Of a stretch of DNA of 64,000 nucleotides, positions 8,795-18,800 are shown piece after piece. Below the pieces are notes generated by a model. The model was given only the letters and a program-made list of their open reading frames with translations. It was not told where the DNA came from and did no database searches. This stretch comes from an uncultured Desulfobacter sp. (GTDB lineage: Bacteria; Desulfobacterota; Desulfobacteria; Desulfobacterales; Desulfobacteraceae): NCBI RefSeq assembly GCF_963666145.1, contig NZ_OY762614.1, positions 5,570,501-5,634,500 on the forward strand. The letters run 5' to 3'. The position numbers were made by a program, and so were the translations under genes. The stretch's first letter is position 1, and each line of letters starts with the position of its first letter.

Positions 8795-9986
8795 ACCCAT
8801 GGCTTTAAAAAAACCATTCTGGACACCCGGGGTCCTGGTGATAGTGACCTTTATGGTTGCCGGTGCACTCACCATTCTTGCCCGGTTTACCGGAGGAATC
8901 GGATATGTAGCCAATTTAAGCACGGCACGCCCCTGGGGGCTTTGGGTGGGTGTGGATGTGGCTACAGGCGTGGCACTGGCTGCCGGTGGATTTACCACGG
9001 CGGCGGTGGCGCATATCTTTGGCCGGCATGCCTATGAGCCTGTCACCCGGCCGGCACTGCTCACCGCTGTTTTAGGGTACACCTTTGTGGTCCTTGGGCT
9101 GATTGTGGATATCGGGCGTTCCTGGGCGATCTGGAAACCCATGTTCAACTGGAATACCAACTCCGTTTTATTTGAAGTAGCCATGTGTGTCATGTGCTAT
9201 CTCAATGTGCTTTACCTGGAGTTCTTTCCCATTGTGGCCGAACAGTTTAAAGGAAATGTGAATTTGCCGGGCCCGTTGGCCCTGTTCAACCGCCTTGTGG
9301 ATGGCATTTTGCACATCGGGGATGCCGTTATCGACAAAATCATGTGGGCTCTGATTATTCTGGGTGTGGTGCTTTCCTGTATGCACCAGTCAAGTTTAGG
9401 GTCGTTGATGCTCATTGCCCCCACCAAACTGCATCCGTTGTGGTACACACCCATTCTGCCGCTGTTGTTTTTAACTTCAGCGTTTGCCGTGGGCTATCCT
9501 ATGGTGGTGTTTGAAACCACCATTGCCACCGCTTCGTTCAAGCTGGATTCGGAAATGAATATTCTGACGCCCTTAACCCGGATCACCATCTTTCTTCTGG
9601 GGTTCTACATAGTACTCAAAATTGGGGATATGGCGGTCCGGGGCACATATATATATCTTTTGGACGGTACAGCCCAAAGCAATGCCTTTGTGGCGGAGCT
9701 GGTTTTGGGCGTGATCGTCCCCTGGCTTATGCTGCTTTCTCCCACAATAAGGGCCTCGCGCAAAGGGCTTTTTACGGCTGCAACGCTTATTGTGGCAGGG
9801 GTCGTCCTGAACCGGATCAACGTATTTATTGTCGGATTTAAACCTCCGCTGAGTGACCCGGGGTATTTCCCGTCCATTGGTGAAATGATGGTGACCTTTG
9901 GATTGATTGCCACGCTTATGTTCATCTACAGGATCGCGGTGACCTATCTGCCGGTACTGCAGGGATCACAGGAGGTGTCCAGATGA
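8784..9986 (+). CDS. NrfD/HybB-like integral membrane quinone-interacting subunit
   Basis: 400-aa polytopic membrane protein of the NrfD/PsrC/HybB family, which exchanges electrons or protons with the quinone pool. I count about ten hydrophobic helices, starting with FWTPGVLVIVTFMVAGALTI. Family-typical stretches include RPWGLWVGVDVATGVALAAGG, VLGLIVDIGRSWAIWKPMF and the acidic NSVLFEVAMCVMCYL. I start it at the ATG at 8784, behind AAAGGAGAT, overlapping the Fe-S gene by 11 bp; the frame extends further upstream but only inside that gene. No cofactor ligands are expected. The pairing with a HybA-like protein suggests a HybAB-type electron-transfer module rather than a catalytic unit on its own. 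Confidence 0.9.
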   Translation: MMHKPMALKKPFWTPGVLVIVTFMVAGALTILARFTGGIGYVANLSTARPWGLWVGVDVATGVALAAGGFTTAAVAHIFGRHAYEPVTRPALLTAVLGYTFVVLGLIVDIGRSWAIWKPMFNWNTNSVLFEVAMCVMCYLNVLYLEFFPIVAEQFKGNVNLPGPLALFNRLVDGILHIGDAVIDKIMWALIILGVVLSCMHQSSLGSLMLIAPTKLHPLWYTPILPLLFLTSAFAVGYPMVVFETTIATASFKLDSEMNILTPLTRITIFLLGFYIVLKIGDMAVRGTYIYLLDGTAQSNAFVAELVLGVIVPWLMLLSPTIRASRKGLFTAATLIVAGVVLNRINVFIVGFKPPLSDPGYFPSIGEMMVTFGLIATLMFIYRIAVTYLPVLQGSQEVSR

Positions 9987-12016
9987 TAAAAAGGATAAGG
10001 GCCTTTGTTGTTATGGCAGGTGTATTGTTTATTGCGGCATCTCCCGGCCGGGCGGCCAACACATGGACCGCTCCGGATCAGGAAGCGGCAAAAGAGAGGG
10101 CGAAAGAGACCGTTCCGTTTGTCAGTGAGTACAAAGACGAAGGGCATACGGAACGCAAAATGCGGCTTTTGGACCAGGGATTGTCCCTGTCGGATATCCA
10201 TGATGTCTATTTCCTTTTGGACAGCCCCATCATTAAAAAACGCGAAGACCATTACGGCCCGGTCAGGTTTGCCCATAAACGGCATGCGGCCCTGATCCAG
10301 GACTGCACCCGGTGCCACCACTATCGTCCCAAAGATGAGGCTGCGCTTGAAACCACCCGGTGTTCAGCCTGCCACCAGGATGCCTTCAACAGTGACTACC
10401 CGGAACGAATCGGCCTGAAAGCGGCCTATCACCAGCAATGCATGGAATGCCATAAGGCAGAAGCCAAGGGACCGACGACCTGTACCGGGTGCCACCTGAA
10501 AAATGTGCCGGACCACTCTCAACTGGTGAACCTGCCGGACAATGCCGATCCGTTCCAGGTCACCGCCGAATGTTTGAGATGCCACGAAACCCAGGGCAAG
10601 GATATGATTAAAACCGCCCATTGGCTCTGGAAGGGGCCGTCCCCGTATACCACCGGCCACAGCAAAGAGATTCTGCACGGCAAGGCAGCTACGGCATTGA
10701 ATAACTATTGTATCAATGTCATCAGCAACGAGCCGCGCTGTACCAGTTGCCATGCAGGTTATGGCTGGAAGGATGCAAATTTTGATTTTACGGACATGTC
10801 AAAAATTGACTGTCTGGTGTGCCATGACACCACGGGTGCCTACAAAAAAGAACCCACGGCGGCGGGTATGCCCGCTAAAGACGTTGATCTGAAGATGGTG
10901 GCCCAAAAGGTCGGACATGCCAGCCGCGCCACCTGCGGTGCTTGTCATTTCAACGGCGGGGGCGGCGATGCCATCAAACATGCTGACATGTCCAGGCAGT
11001 TGCTGACCCCGGAACGCAGTTGTGATGTCCACATGGGTGGATATGATTTTTCCTGTACCGAATGCCACAAAACCCGTAACCACCGGATTGCGGGCCGAAG
11101 CACCTCGGTTCCCGTGGCCGAGGGCAAGGTCGCCTGCCAGGACTGCCATGGAGAAAATCCCCATTACAGCGGCGGGCTTTTAGACCATCATCTGGATAAT
11201 CACTGTAAAACCCTGGAGTGCAATGTGTGCCACTCTCCGGTATTTGCCAAGTGCAAGCCAACTAAAACATACTGGGATTGGTCCCAGGCCGGGGATAAAG
11301 ACCGAAAGCCCCAAATGGATAAGTACGGCAAGCCGGATTATAACTGGAAAAAAGGCTTTTTTAAGTGGGAAGAGTCGGCGGTGCCTGATTACCGGTGGTA
11401 TTCGGGATATATGCATCGGGTACTTTTGGGAGACAAGGTGGATATCATTGCCGAAGTGATCAATTTGACCACGCCGGTGGGCTCTATCAAAGATCCTTCC
11501 TCAAAAATTACGCCGTTCAAGATCATGAAGGGCATCCAGGCCGTGGATGCGGACCATGACACCGTTCTGGTGCCCCATCTATTTCCCAGAGACAAAGAGG
11601 ATAAAACGGCATTCTGGAAGAACCGGGACTGGGATAAGGCGTTTAAGGAAGGTATGTCCGTGGCAGGCCTGCCCTATTCAGGATCATACAAATGGAAAAA
11701 AACCTGGATGTACTGGCGGCTTGAGCATGAAGTAATGCCTGCGGATATGGCCCTTTCCTGCGCCCAGTGCCATGAAAGCCTGAAAGGGGAGACCACCTGT
11801 AACCGGTGTCACCAGGACAACCGCAATGTGGATTTCAAAAAAATCGCCCACAGGGGTACCGATTTTTCCTATATGAAATCCAAAGGCCGAGATGTTGCGC
11901 ATTTAATCAACAAAACCGATTACATAAACTTTAAATCTTTAGGATATAAAGGTGATCCCATTATATACGGCGGCCGGTTCAAGCAGCTTCCCATGGGTTA
12001 CGGCACCACCCCATAA
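9983..12016 (+). CDS. 13-haem cytochrome c: c3-like domain fused to octahaem tetrathionate-reductase-like domain
   Basis: 677 aa with a signal peptide (about 1-24) and 13 CxxCH haem sites. Four lie at about residues 108-170 in a class-III-like arrangement (FAHKRHAALIQDCTRCHHY onward). Eight follow with features of the octahaem tetrathionate reductase family (CTSCHAGYGW, CLVCHDTT, CGACH, CTECH, CNVCHSPVFAKCKPTKTYWDWS, CAQCH). One extra site (CNRCH) comes near the end. Stand-alone Otr proteins are shorter and have eight haems, so this looks like an Otr-type enzyme with a built-in electron-input domain. Its ATG overlaps the NrfD-like stop (ATGA). Physiological substrate unknown; tetrathionate, nitrite and hydroxylamine are all possible. 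Family membership is by eye. Confidence 0.85.
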   Translation: MIKRIRAFVVMAGVLFIAASPGRAANTWTAPDQEAAKERAKETVPFVSEYKDEGHTERKMRLLDQGLSLSDIHDVYFLLDSPIIKKREDHYGPVRFAHKRHAALIQDCTRCHHYRPKDEAALETTRCSACHQDAFNSDYPERIGLKAAYHQQCMECHKAEAKGPTTCTGCHLKNVPDHSQLVNLPDNADPFQVTAECLRCHETQGKDMIKTAHWLWKGPSPYTTGHSKEILHGKAATALNNYCINVISNEPRCTSCHAGYGWKDANFDFTDMSKIDCLVCHDTTGAYKKEPTAAGMPAKDVDLKMVAQKVGHASRATCGACHFNGGGGDAIKHADMSRQLLTPERSCDVHMGGYDFSCTECHKTRNHRIAGRSTSVPVAEGKVACQDCHGENPHYSGGLLDHHLDNHCKTLECNVCHSPVFAKCKPTKTYWDWSQAGDKDRKPQMDKYGKPDYNWKKGFFKWEESAVPDYRWYSGYMHRVLLGDKVDIIAEVINLTTPVGSIKDPSSKITPFKIMKGIQAVDADHDTVLVPHLFPRDKEDKTAFWKNRDWDKAFKEGMSVAGLPYSGSYKWKKTWMYWRLEHEVMPADMALSCAQCHESLKGETTCNRCHQDNRNVDFKKIAHRGTDFSYMKSKGRDVAHLINKTDYINFKSLGYKGDPIIYGGRFKQLPMGYGTTP

Positions 12017-12071
12017 TGCCCAGAGAATTCAACACAGGCCTTAATCCCTTTTTTATGCAAACCATATGTCA

Positions 12072-12141
12072 AATCGACATTGGACAGACCGTATCAGAAA
12101 TATATCAAATTTCTTTTGAATAGGTCTGCCCAATGTCGATT
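12072..12141. repeat. 19-bp inverted repeat at the truncated ISAs1 boundary
   Basis: The arms 12072-12090 and 12123-12141 (AATCGACATTGG...CAGACC and complement) match except for one base, with a 32-bp A/T-rich spacer. The right arm runs into the first codons of the broken ISAs1 transposase. It may mark the deletion or insertion junction, or act as a terminator for the cytochrome operon. Confidence 0.5.
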
Positions 12142-12712
12142 CTAAAATTGCTCGATTTATCTGGGTGTATCATCACCATTGACGCCATGGGTACACAAAA
12201 AAAGATTGCACAGGTGATAATGGCGCAAAAAAATGATTATATACTTGCTTTAAAAGAAAACCACAAAACCCTTTATAATGATACAAGTCTATTTTTTGAA
12301 AACATGATAGACATGAAAAAACCAGGCTATGTTTTCGATGAAAATACAACAGTGGACGGCGAGCATGGTCGAATTGAAACTCGTCGGCATGTAATGACAT
12401 CAGATATAGATTGGCTTACTGACAAAGGTAATTGGGCGGGACTTAAATCTTTGGGGATGGTTGAAAGCACAAGAGAAATCAATGGAGAGGTCAGCCATGA
12501 GAAACGCTATTATATATCAAGTCTTGACTGTTGTGCGCAAACATTTGGGGACGCAGTCAGAAAGCATTGGGGGATTGAAAATTCGGTTCATTGGGTTTTG
12601 GATATAGCCTTTCGAGAAGATGAAAGCAGGATCAGGAAAGGATTTGGACCGGAAAATTTTGCAGCAATTCGTCACATTGCCTTAAATCTGCTTAGAGAGC
12701 ATAAAGGATTTA

Positions 12713-14087
12713 GGCACAAGATCAAAAATAAATACCCTGCCTGGAGAAAACCAAGCATGCCTGTACAAAACTGAATGTAATAGATATGGTCCTCATGAAA
12801 AATAACATTTAAATGGACTTTTCATGACAAACCATATTGAATTCACAGAAGAGCAGTTATCTGAAATCACGCCTGCGGTAAAGTGTTTGTTAAACCAAAC
12901 GAGAGAAAAATTAAAAGGGACTGATAGAAGGCAATTTATGGCCCATGTAGTATCTCTTATGGGGAAAGGTGGCCAAAGAAAAGCAGAAAAAGAGCTTGGA
13001 TGGGACCGTCATACAATTAGAAAAGGGATGAAAGAACTGCAAAGCGGTTTTGTTTGTGTCGATAATTTTTCAGGAAGGGGGCGGAAACCCGCTGAAGAAA
13101 AATATCCTTTATTACTTGAAGATATCAAAAATATTGTAGAACCTATTTGCCAAACGGACCCAACATTTCATTCGACCAAATTGTATTCACCGATTACAGC
13201 AAAAGAGGTGCATAGAAAATTAATTGAATTGAAAGGATATCAACCGGATGATCTCCCATCGGTCATAACGATTAACCGGAAAATGAACCAGTTAAATTAT
13301 CGTTTGAAAAAAGTGACCAAATGTAAGCCTAAAAAAAAATCCCTGAAGTGAATTTGATATTTGACTATGTTCATAATATCAACAGGATAGCAGATTCGAA
13401 TCCGGGGATAATAAGATTGTCAATGGATGCAAAAGCCGTCATAAAAGTGGGACCATTTTCACGAGGCGGATACAATCGTTATGGCTTACGAGCCTGTGAT
13501 CATGATTTCCAGCCAGATACGCTTTTAAAGCTTTTTGGCATATTCATTCCGGCAACAGATGAAACCTTCTTTTATTTCAGCGAAAGTCATATTACAGCAG
13601 ATTTTATAGTCGATGCGTTAGAACAATTATGGCCGACTCTTAAGGAAGCATATGATCCACATACCTTGGTTCTGAATTTAGATAATGGACCAGAAAATAG
13701 CAGCCGAAGAAGTCAATTTATGAATCGTTTGGTTACTTTTTCTCAAGAAAATTCCGTGAGCATTAGCTTAGCTTATTATCCTCCATATCACAGTAAATAC
13801 AATCCTGTAGAAAGAATTTGGGGTAGATTGGAACAACATTGGAATGGAGAACTTTTGGACAAGGTTGAAAAAATTTTAGGATTAGCAAGAACAATGACCT
13901 GGAAAGGCTGGCGTCCAGTTGTGACCTTTGTGGAAAAAACTTATAAAAAAGGCGTAAGGCTGACAAAGCAGGCCATGCAAATCATAGAAAATCAAATTTT
14001 CCGAATCAAAGGAATTGAGCAATGGGCTGTTGACATACCTTTCTATGTTGATTGATATTTTGGGGTATTTTATTCTGATATTGTGCC
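12713..14087 (+). mobile_element. ISAzo13-type insertion sequence, copy 1
   Basis: 1375-bp element bounded by imperfect inverted repeats of about 25 bp (GGCACAAGATCA at the left end and GGCACAATATCA at the right end, 21 of 25 matching), flanked by the direct repeat TTA. I find no difference from the copy at 31988-33362 in the parts compared, including both reading frames. It sits inside the ISAs1 transposase gene. Confidence 0.9.
12824..14055 (+). CDS. ISAzo13-family transposase (two frames, -1 frameshift at A9)
   Basis: Frame one (12824-13351, 175 aa) carries the N-terminal region with a helix-turn-helix-like stretch (GKGGQRKAEKELGWDRHTIRKGMKEL). Frame two (13348-14055, 235 aa from a GTG) carries the catalytic part: RLSMDAKAVIKVGPFSRGG, TLVLNLDNGPENSS and YYPPYHSKYNPVERIWGRLE, the DDE residues of this family. 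Reading frame two back through the run of nine A at 13331-13339 gives KKIPEVNLIFDYVHNINR, which is family-like. A -1 shift on A AAA AAA would therefore make one full-length protein. Both genomic copies have the same arrangement, arguing for programmed frameshifting rather than damage. Confidence 0.85.
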
Positions 14088-14239
14088 TTAAAGGCAGCAT
14101 CAAATCAAAGCGTTTAAATGCTGCAATGGACCAGGAATATCTCAAAGAGGTGATGTTTGGTTGACAACCCTAAATATCAAGGCGATAGGCACTTTGGACT
14201 ATTTACGTGCGTTAGCCCTGTTGCATGCCGGCTTAACAC

Positions 14240-14268
14240 TTGACACGAAAGATTGATCCGCCTATATT
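14240..14268 (+). promoter_or_regulatory. Sigma-70-type promoter of the D,D-carboxypeptidase gene
   Basis: TTGACA and TATATT separated by exactly 17 bp, about 50 bp upstream of the ATG at 14319. It lies just beyond the ISAs1 remnant, so the gene kept its own promoter. Confidence 0.75.
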
Positions 14269-14318
14269 TTGTCAAATAGAAACGCTATTCTTTATTCAAC
14301 CTTAAGTATCTTGAGATA

Positions 14319-15635
14319 ATGCCGCAAACAGAAAAATCACGCAGTTTAAAACGGTCTTTTTTTCTTTTCCTTACATTTATATTACTTTTATCTCAAGGAC
14401 ATGCCGCTTCTGCCGCACAATTTAAATCGGATTTACGCCCCCCGACGGTTCTAATTAACGACCAGGCGGTCCGGGCCGGACTTTTGTACGATCTTTCGAC
14501 AGGCACCGTTGTCTGGAATAAAAATATGCATCACACTTATCCCATTGCATCCCTGACCAAAATGATGGTGGGGCTGTTGGTCTTTGAAGATATTCGTGCG
14601 GGGAAAATATCCTGGGATACGCCCATTAGGGTCACCCCGGAAGCGACCCGTGTGGGAGGCTCCATGGTCGGGCTGAAACCAGGCCTCTTTCTTTGTGTGG
14701 AGGATCTAATGAAAGCCGCCCTTATATCCTCGGGCAATGACGCGACCTATCTTTTATCCCAGTATTTGGGTGGTACCGAACAAAACTTCGTGTGTCGAAT
14801 GAACCAGCGCGCAAAACAACTGGGCATGGCGTCAACGGTTTTTTCCAACGCCACTGGCATGCCCGCGCCGAACAGTTGTAATGACAATTATTCCAGTCCT
14901 TCGGATCTTCTTCTGCTTTGCAGGGAAATGCTCAACTATGATAAATTGCTGCAAATCACCCGCAGGGGTGAATCCGTGATCTCGCAAGGTGGAAACCTCA
15001 TACGGCTGAGAAATCATAACCAACTTGTGAAGACCTACGAAGAGGTGGACGGATTAAAAACAGGGTTCACCAATAATGCGAAATTCTGCATAGCGGCCAC
15101 TTCAGAAAAAAACGGCCGACGGATGATCGCCATTGCATTGGGTGTTGCGAGCAAGTCCGTGAGAAATCGATTTGTCGGCAGTATACTTTCCCAATCTTAT
15201 ATCGCTTTAGGCATGGGATCTCTTCATTCAAAAACCAAGTCAGCCATAGCTATCAAACCCAGAGAGACCAATTCTGCTCTCGACGCACAGACTTGCCATC
15301 GGGTACGAAAGGGAGATACCCTCTATGGTATTGCAAAACAGTATGGATGTTCGATTAAACAATTGAAAAGTTGGAACGGCCTTCGAGGAAGTCAGATCCA
15401 TCTGGGTCAGAACTTGTGCATACATAAAAATTCCGACGCAATTTATACCTTAATGCCTCGACCCGCGGAGACAACCGTTATTTACTACAAAGTCCTGCCC
15501 GGTGATACGCTTTGGAAGATTTCTAAAAAATATAATGGAATATCAGTAGAAAGATTGATCCAGCTCAACATGCTGAAACGGCCCACTGATTTGAAAGTCG
15601 GTGATACCGTTAAAATCGTTCTCAACCTTGGGTAA
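14319..15635 (+). CDS. D-alanyl-D-alanine carboxypeptidase with two LysM domains
   Basis: Penicillin-binding-type serine peptidase that trims the terminal D-Ala of peptidoglycan stem peptides, 438 aa. A signal peptide (about 1-33) is followed by the S11 catalytic motifs: SLTK (SxxK, nucleophile), SGN in ISSGNDATYL, and KTG in DGLKTGFTNNAKFC. After about residue 325 the usual DacA beta-domain is replaced by two LysM repeats (CHRVRKGDTLYGIAKQYGCSI and YKVLPGDTLWKISKKYNGISV), which would anchor the enzyme to the wall. It converges with the large PBP gene. The dac family is firm; the LysM arrangement is less common than the DacA form. Confidence 0.92.
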   Translation: MPQTEKSRSLKRSFFLFLTFILLLSQGHAASAAQFKSDLRPPTVLINDQAVRAGLLYDLSTGTVVWNKNMHHTYPIASLTKMMVGLLVFEDIRAGKISWDTPIRVTPEATRVGGSMVGLKPGLFLCVEDLMKAALISSGNDATYLLSQYLGGTEQNFVCRMNQRAKQLGMASTVFSNATGMPAPNSCNDNYSSPSDLLLLCREMLNYDKLLQITRRGESVISQGGNLIRLRNHNQLVKTYEEVDGLKTGFTNNAKFCIAATSEKNGRRMIAIALGVASKSVRNRFVGSILSQSYIALGMGSLHSKTKSAIAIKPRETNSALDAQTCHRVRKGDTLYGIAKQYGCSIKQLKSWNGLRGSQIHLGQNLCIHKNSDAIYTLMPRPAETTVIYYKVLPGDTLWKISKKYNGISVERLIQLNMLKRPTDLKVGDTVKIVLNLG

Positions 15636-15801
15636 TTTAGGCTAGGCGCATTCCATGTGGCGCGCAACACCAGAAAAATCCATATCGCCATCGCTTGTGA
15701 AGACGCAGTAATGATCAAAAATCGTGTTTAGGGGTCAGGTGGTGCCACCACCGCAAATATCATGTCCAAATTTTTTTTTGCTCACCCCCTCGCTACCACT
15801 G

Positions 15802-18800
15802 CTACCCGCCGGCTGTCAACAACGGCATCAACTTGGGCGCTGCGACCTTAAGGACCTGTACTGCAAGACCGCTTGTGAAAGTATAGTCATCGGCATTCTG
15901 GCCACCCACATAGGCGGTGACGACGCCGTAAAACCGGTCACCGATGAAAAAGACAAAAACGGCGGTGCGGTTTATTGCTCTGGAGGAAATGAGTTGCCCC
16001 CCGGAACTGTAGATATTGTGGCGGTTGTCGCCAGTGCCTGTTTTACCGCCTATGGGCAAAGCTGTTTCGTCTGAAAGTAAAAATGCGCTGCGAATCCGCT
16101 GTGCCGTACCGTTTTCAACCACCTCGGAGAGCGCATGGCGCAGGGCCTCGGCCACTTCCGAATGCATCACCTGCTCCCCCTGGCTTTTTTGATATGTCAG
16201 TCTGGTTTCATAGGGCGTTTTTTTTCCAAAATTAAGTCCTTGAATCTGAAAGGTGGGATACCACCTGCCCTTGTTCAAAACAATGCCCACAAGTTCGGCC
16301 AGGGAGTCCGGCCGATCTGCAGAGCTGCCGATGGCGGTGGCGTAGGAAGGCACCAGGCTGTTAAACGGATATTTCAAACGCTTCCATTCCGAAAAAATTT
16401 CGCTGAACGCTTCCACCTCAAGAAGAGCTCGGATACGTACATCCTGTTTGTTTTTTCTGGAGGTTTTAAACAGCCATGTATAGACTTCCTGGCGTTCCGC
16501 CGCGCTGTTTTGAATCACCTCGCCTTGCCTGGCATCCGGGTGCCGGTTCAGATAGGCCAGGGTCCACAATTCCAGGGGATGTATCCTGGCAATGTAGCCG
16601 AGATCTACAAGCGAATAGGCATCAGGGGCAGACTTTTCGAAAAGCCCTGACAGGGTGCCACCGACACCTTGTGCGCTTTTTGAATGCCGTGCAAGAAACG
16701 TCGTAAATTCGTTCAGACCAGCCTCCGGGTTGATATAACGAAAAACAGCCGCCAGGGTTTTCTGATTTTTGCGCATTCCCTCCAGCAGGATGTCAAAGGC
16801 CTCTCCAAAGGGTTTTCCTGCGTATTTGCGGTAAAACCGCCGTAGAAAAATGCGTCCCTCCTGATCCGCAAATTTGGCCAGGTAATCATGTCGCCGGGGG
16901 GCCTTGGCGTCTGACAGAAGCTGCCGAACACCTGGAATCTGATATTTGTAGTACTGGGCAATGTCCCGCATTAACCGGATGAATACCAGGTTGATGGATT
17001 GATTAAAGGCATCCTGCATGGAAAAGATGCGTGTATCATCCTGGTGATCAAAATTGGAAAAGGTGTGAACACCGCCGCCGGTGAAAAATTGCTCGTGGGG
17101 ACTTGCCGAATAGCGACGCTGCATGGCGGCGGTCAGCATGGTTGAAAGAGCCCTGTCTTTGGCGCTGCTCAGGTAAGAGATCACCCAGCAGCTCAGGTTG
17201 TCCGCCGAGTCCACCTCCACTGCGGCTAATTCTGCCCGTGAGAGCGAATGATATTGTTCATGCAGGGCAGCAATGATCCCAAGATAGGTCGCCAATGTCC
17301 GAAATTTGGCCGATGAGCCGAGCTCCAGCTTGGTGCCCGAATTGATATTGAGCGGCTGATCAAGCGTGTCGGTCTGGAGGCGCATTACATTGGCCCCTTC
17401 AGACCGCTCATACAAGGTGAGGCTGTAAACGATATTGGACGGATCTCCATCTCCGAGGAGGTGATAGCCGTAAAGGCCGTTCTTCCGGGCTGTTGAGGGA
17501 TCACTGAAGCTTTTGAGCAGACTGGTCACTTCCTGTTGTACCGATTGATCCACAGTGCTGGTAACGCAGAGATCGAAACGATCCAGCCGATACAAGCGGT
17601 CGACATCCAGCAGGTGCAGCAACTGGACTCTGATCGCATTGAGTGCCTTTCGAGAAAGAAATGATTCTGTCCCGGGGACCGCCAGCCGCTTCTGAAGGAC
17701 GACAGGTGCCGCTATCGACGCATCCCTTTCCTCCGGTGTGATGATACCGTCCTGGGCCAGCAGGCGAAGGTAACTGTTGGTTTTGGCTTCAAGGGCGGCA
17801 GGGTCTTCCGAAAGAAAATACGATGGACGGCGTTGGGCTACAAAAAGGCTGACCACCTCCTTCAAGGCAGCGGCCCTGGCCTCCCTGGCTAAACCGGTCA
17901 ACTTCGAGGGTTGCTCTGCCAGCAGGCGTATGGTTTCGTTAAAGTCGGCCCCGTACCAGGCATACAACCCATCACCAAGCCCCATGACTTCCCCGTGCCC
18001 GGGAATTGCACCCAGGGGCATGGAGTTAATGAAATCGCATAGAATACCGTATCGGGCCTTCAAGGTTTCCGGTCCGTCCAGATAGGCGCGCATGCTGGCG
18101 GATACCATCTGTTGAAATTTGTCCTTTACAGACAGTGTCAGGCCTTGGGGCGAATGGCGGAATTTTTCGATCTGGGTCGCCAGGGTGCTTCCACCCGGAA
18201 CATTTCGGCTGCTGTCCACCGCTTTGATCCCTATCTCCAACACGGCACCGGCGAGACGTTTCCATTCCACGGCGGGGTTTTTAAAGGGATAGCGTGCGTC
18301 TAGAAGTTCCCGGTTTTCGATGTAGAGTAAGATCTCTGCAATGATGTCCGGGATTTGGCTGTAATTTGAAAAAATATGTTCAGGATAGGCTGCGGCATAG
18401 ATAAGACGCCCCGAACGGTCTTCGATATGAAGACCGGCCTGGGATTTTTCCCGGTACGCGGGGTAAAATCCCGCCTGGGTGTATTGACTCAGAAATGGAG
18501 AAAAACAGGCCTGCTCTTCGATATTGTAACCGGAGACGTCGAGATTTCGAAGAAAAGTCGGCAATTCTACATACCCAAGCCGCGTATCATAGGGACCTGC
18601 CTTGGGGAACTCAATGGACGGACTTTTTCCGGGAACAACCTGTACACGGATCATTGCAGCCAACTTGCTGAAGCAATAAGCCTGCAAGGCAGAGGTGCGA
18701 AGCTCATGAACCACCCCAGAGCTTACCACCAGGATCAACAGAAATATAAAAATCCTTCGAACGATGCTCCACACCTGATTGCGTCCTGTTCTGACATTCA

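Larger units (their letters stand above)
12133..14164 (+). pseudogene. ISAs1-family transposase, 5'-truncated and split by ISAzo13 copy 1
   Basis: C-terminal two thirds of an ISAs1-type DDE transposase: SGCIITIDAMGTQKKIA, DYILALKENHKTLY, RYYISSLDC, KHWGIENSVHWVLDIAFREDESRIRKG, NFAAIRHIALNLL. The N-terminal 150 or so residues are missing. The gene breaks at 12712, after HKGF, where a 1375-bp element is inserted. It resumes at 14091 with KGSIKSKRLNAAMDQEYL and stops at 14164. Removing the element and one TTA restores the frame, so the insertion is recent relative to the truncation. Confidence 0.85.

Noticed and set aside
12072..12141. Inverted repeat as an integron attC site
   Set aside because: No integrase gene, no attC core sites, and it runs into a truncated ISAs1 gene; more likely a junction relic or terminator.
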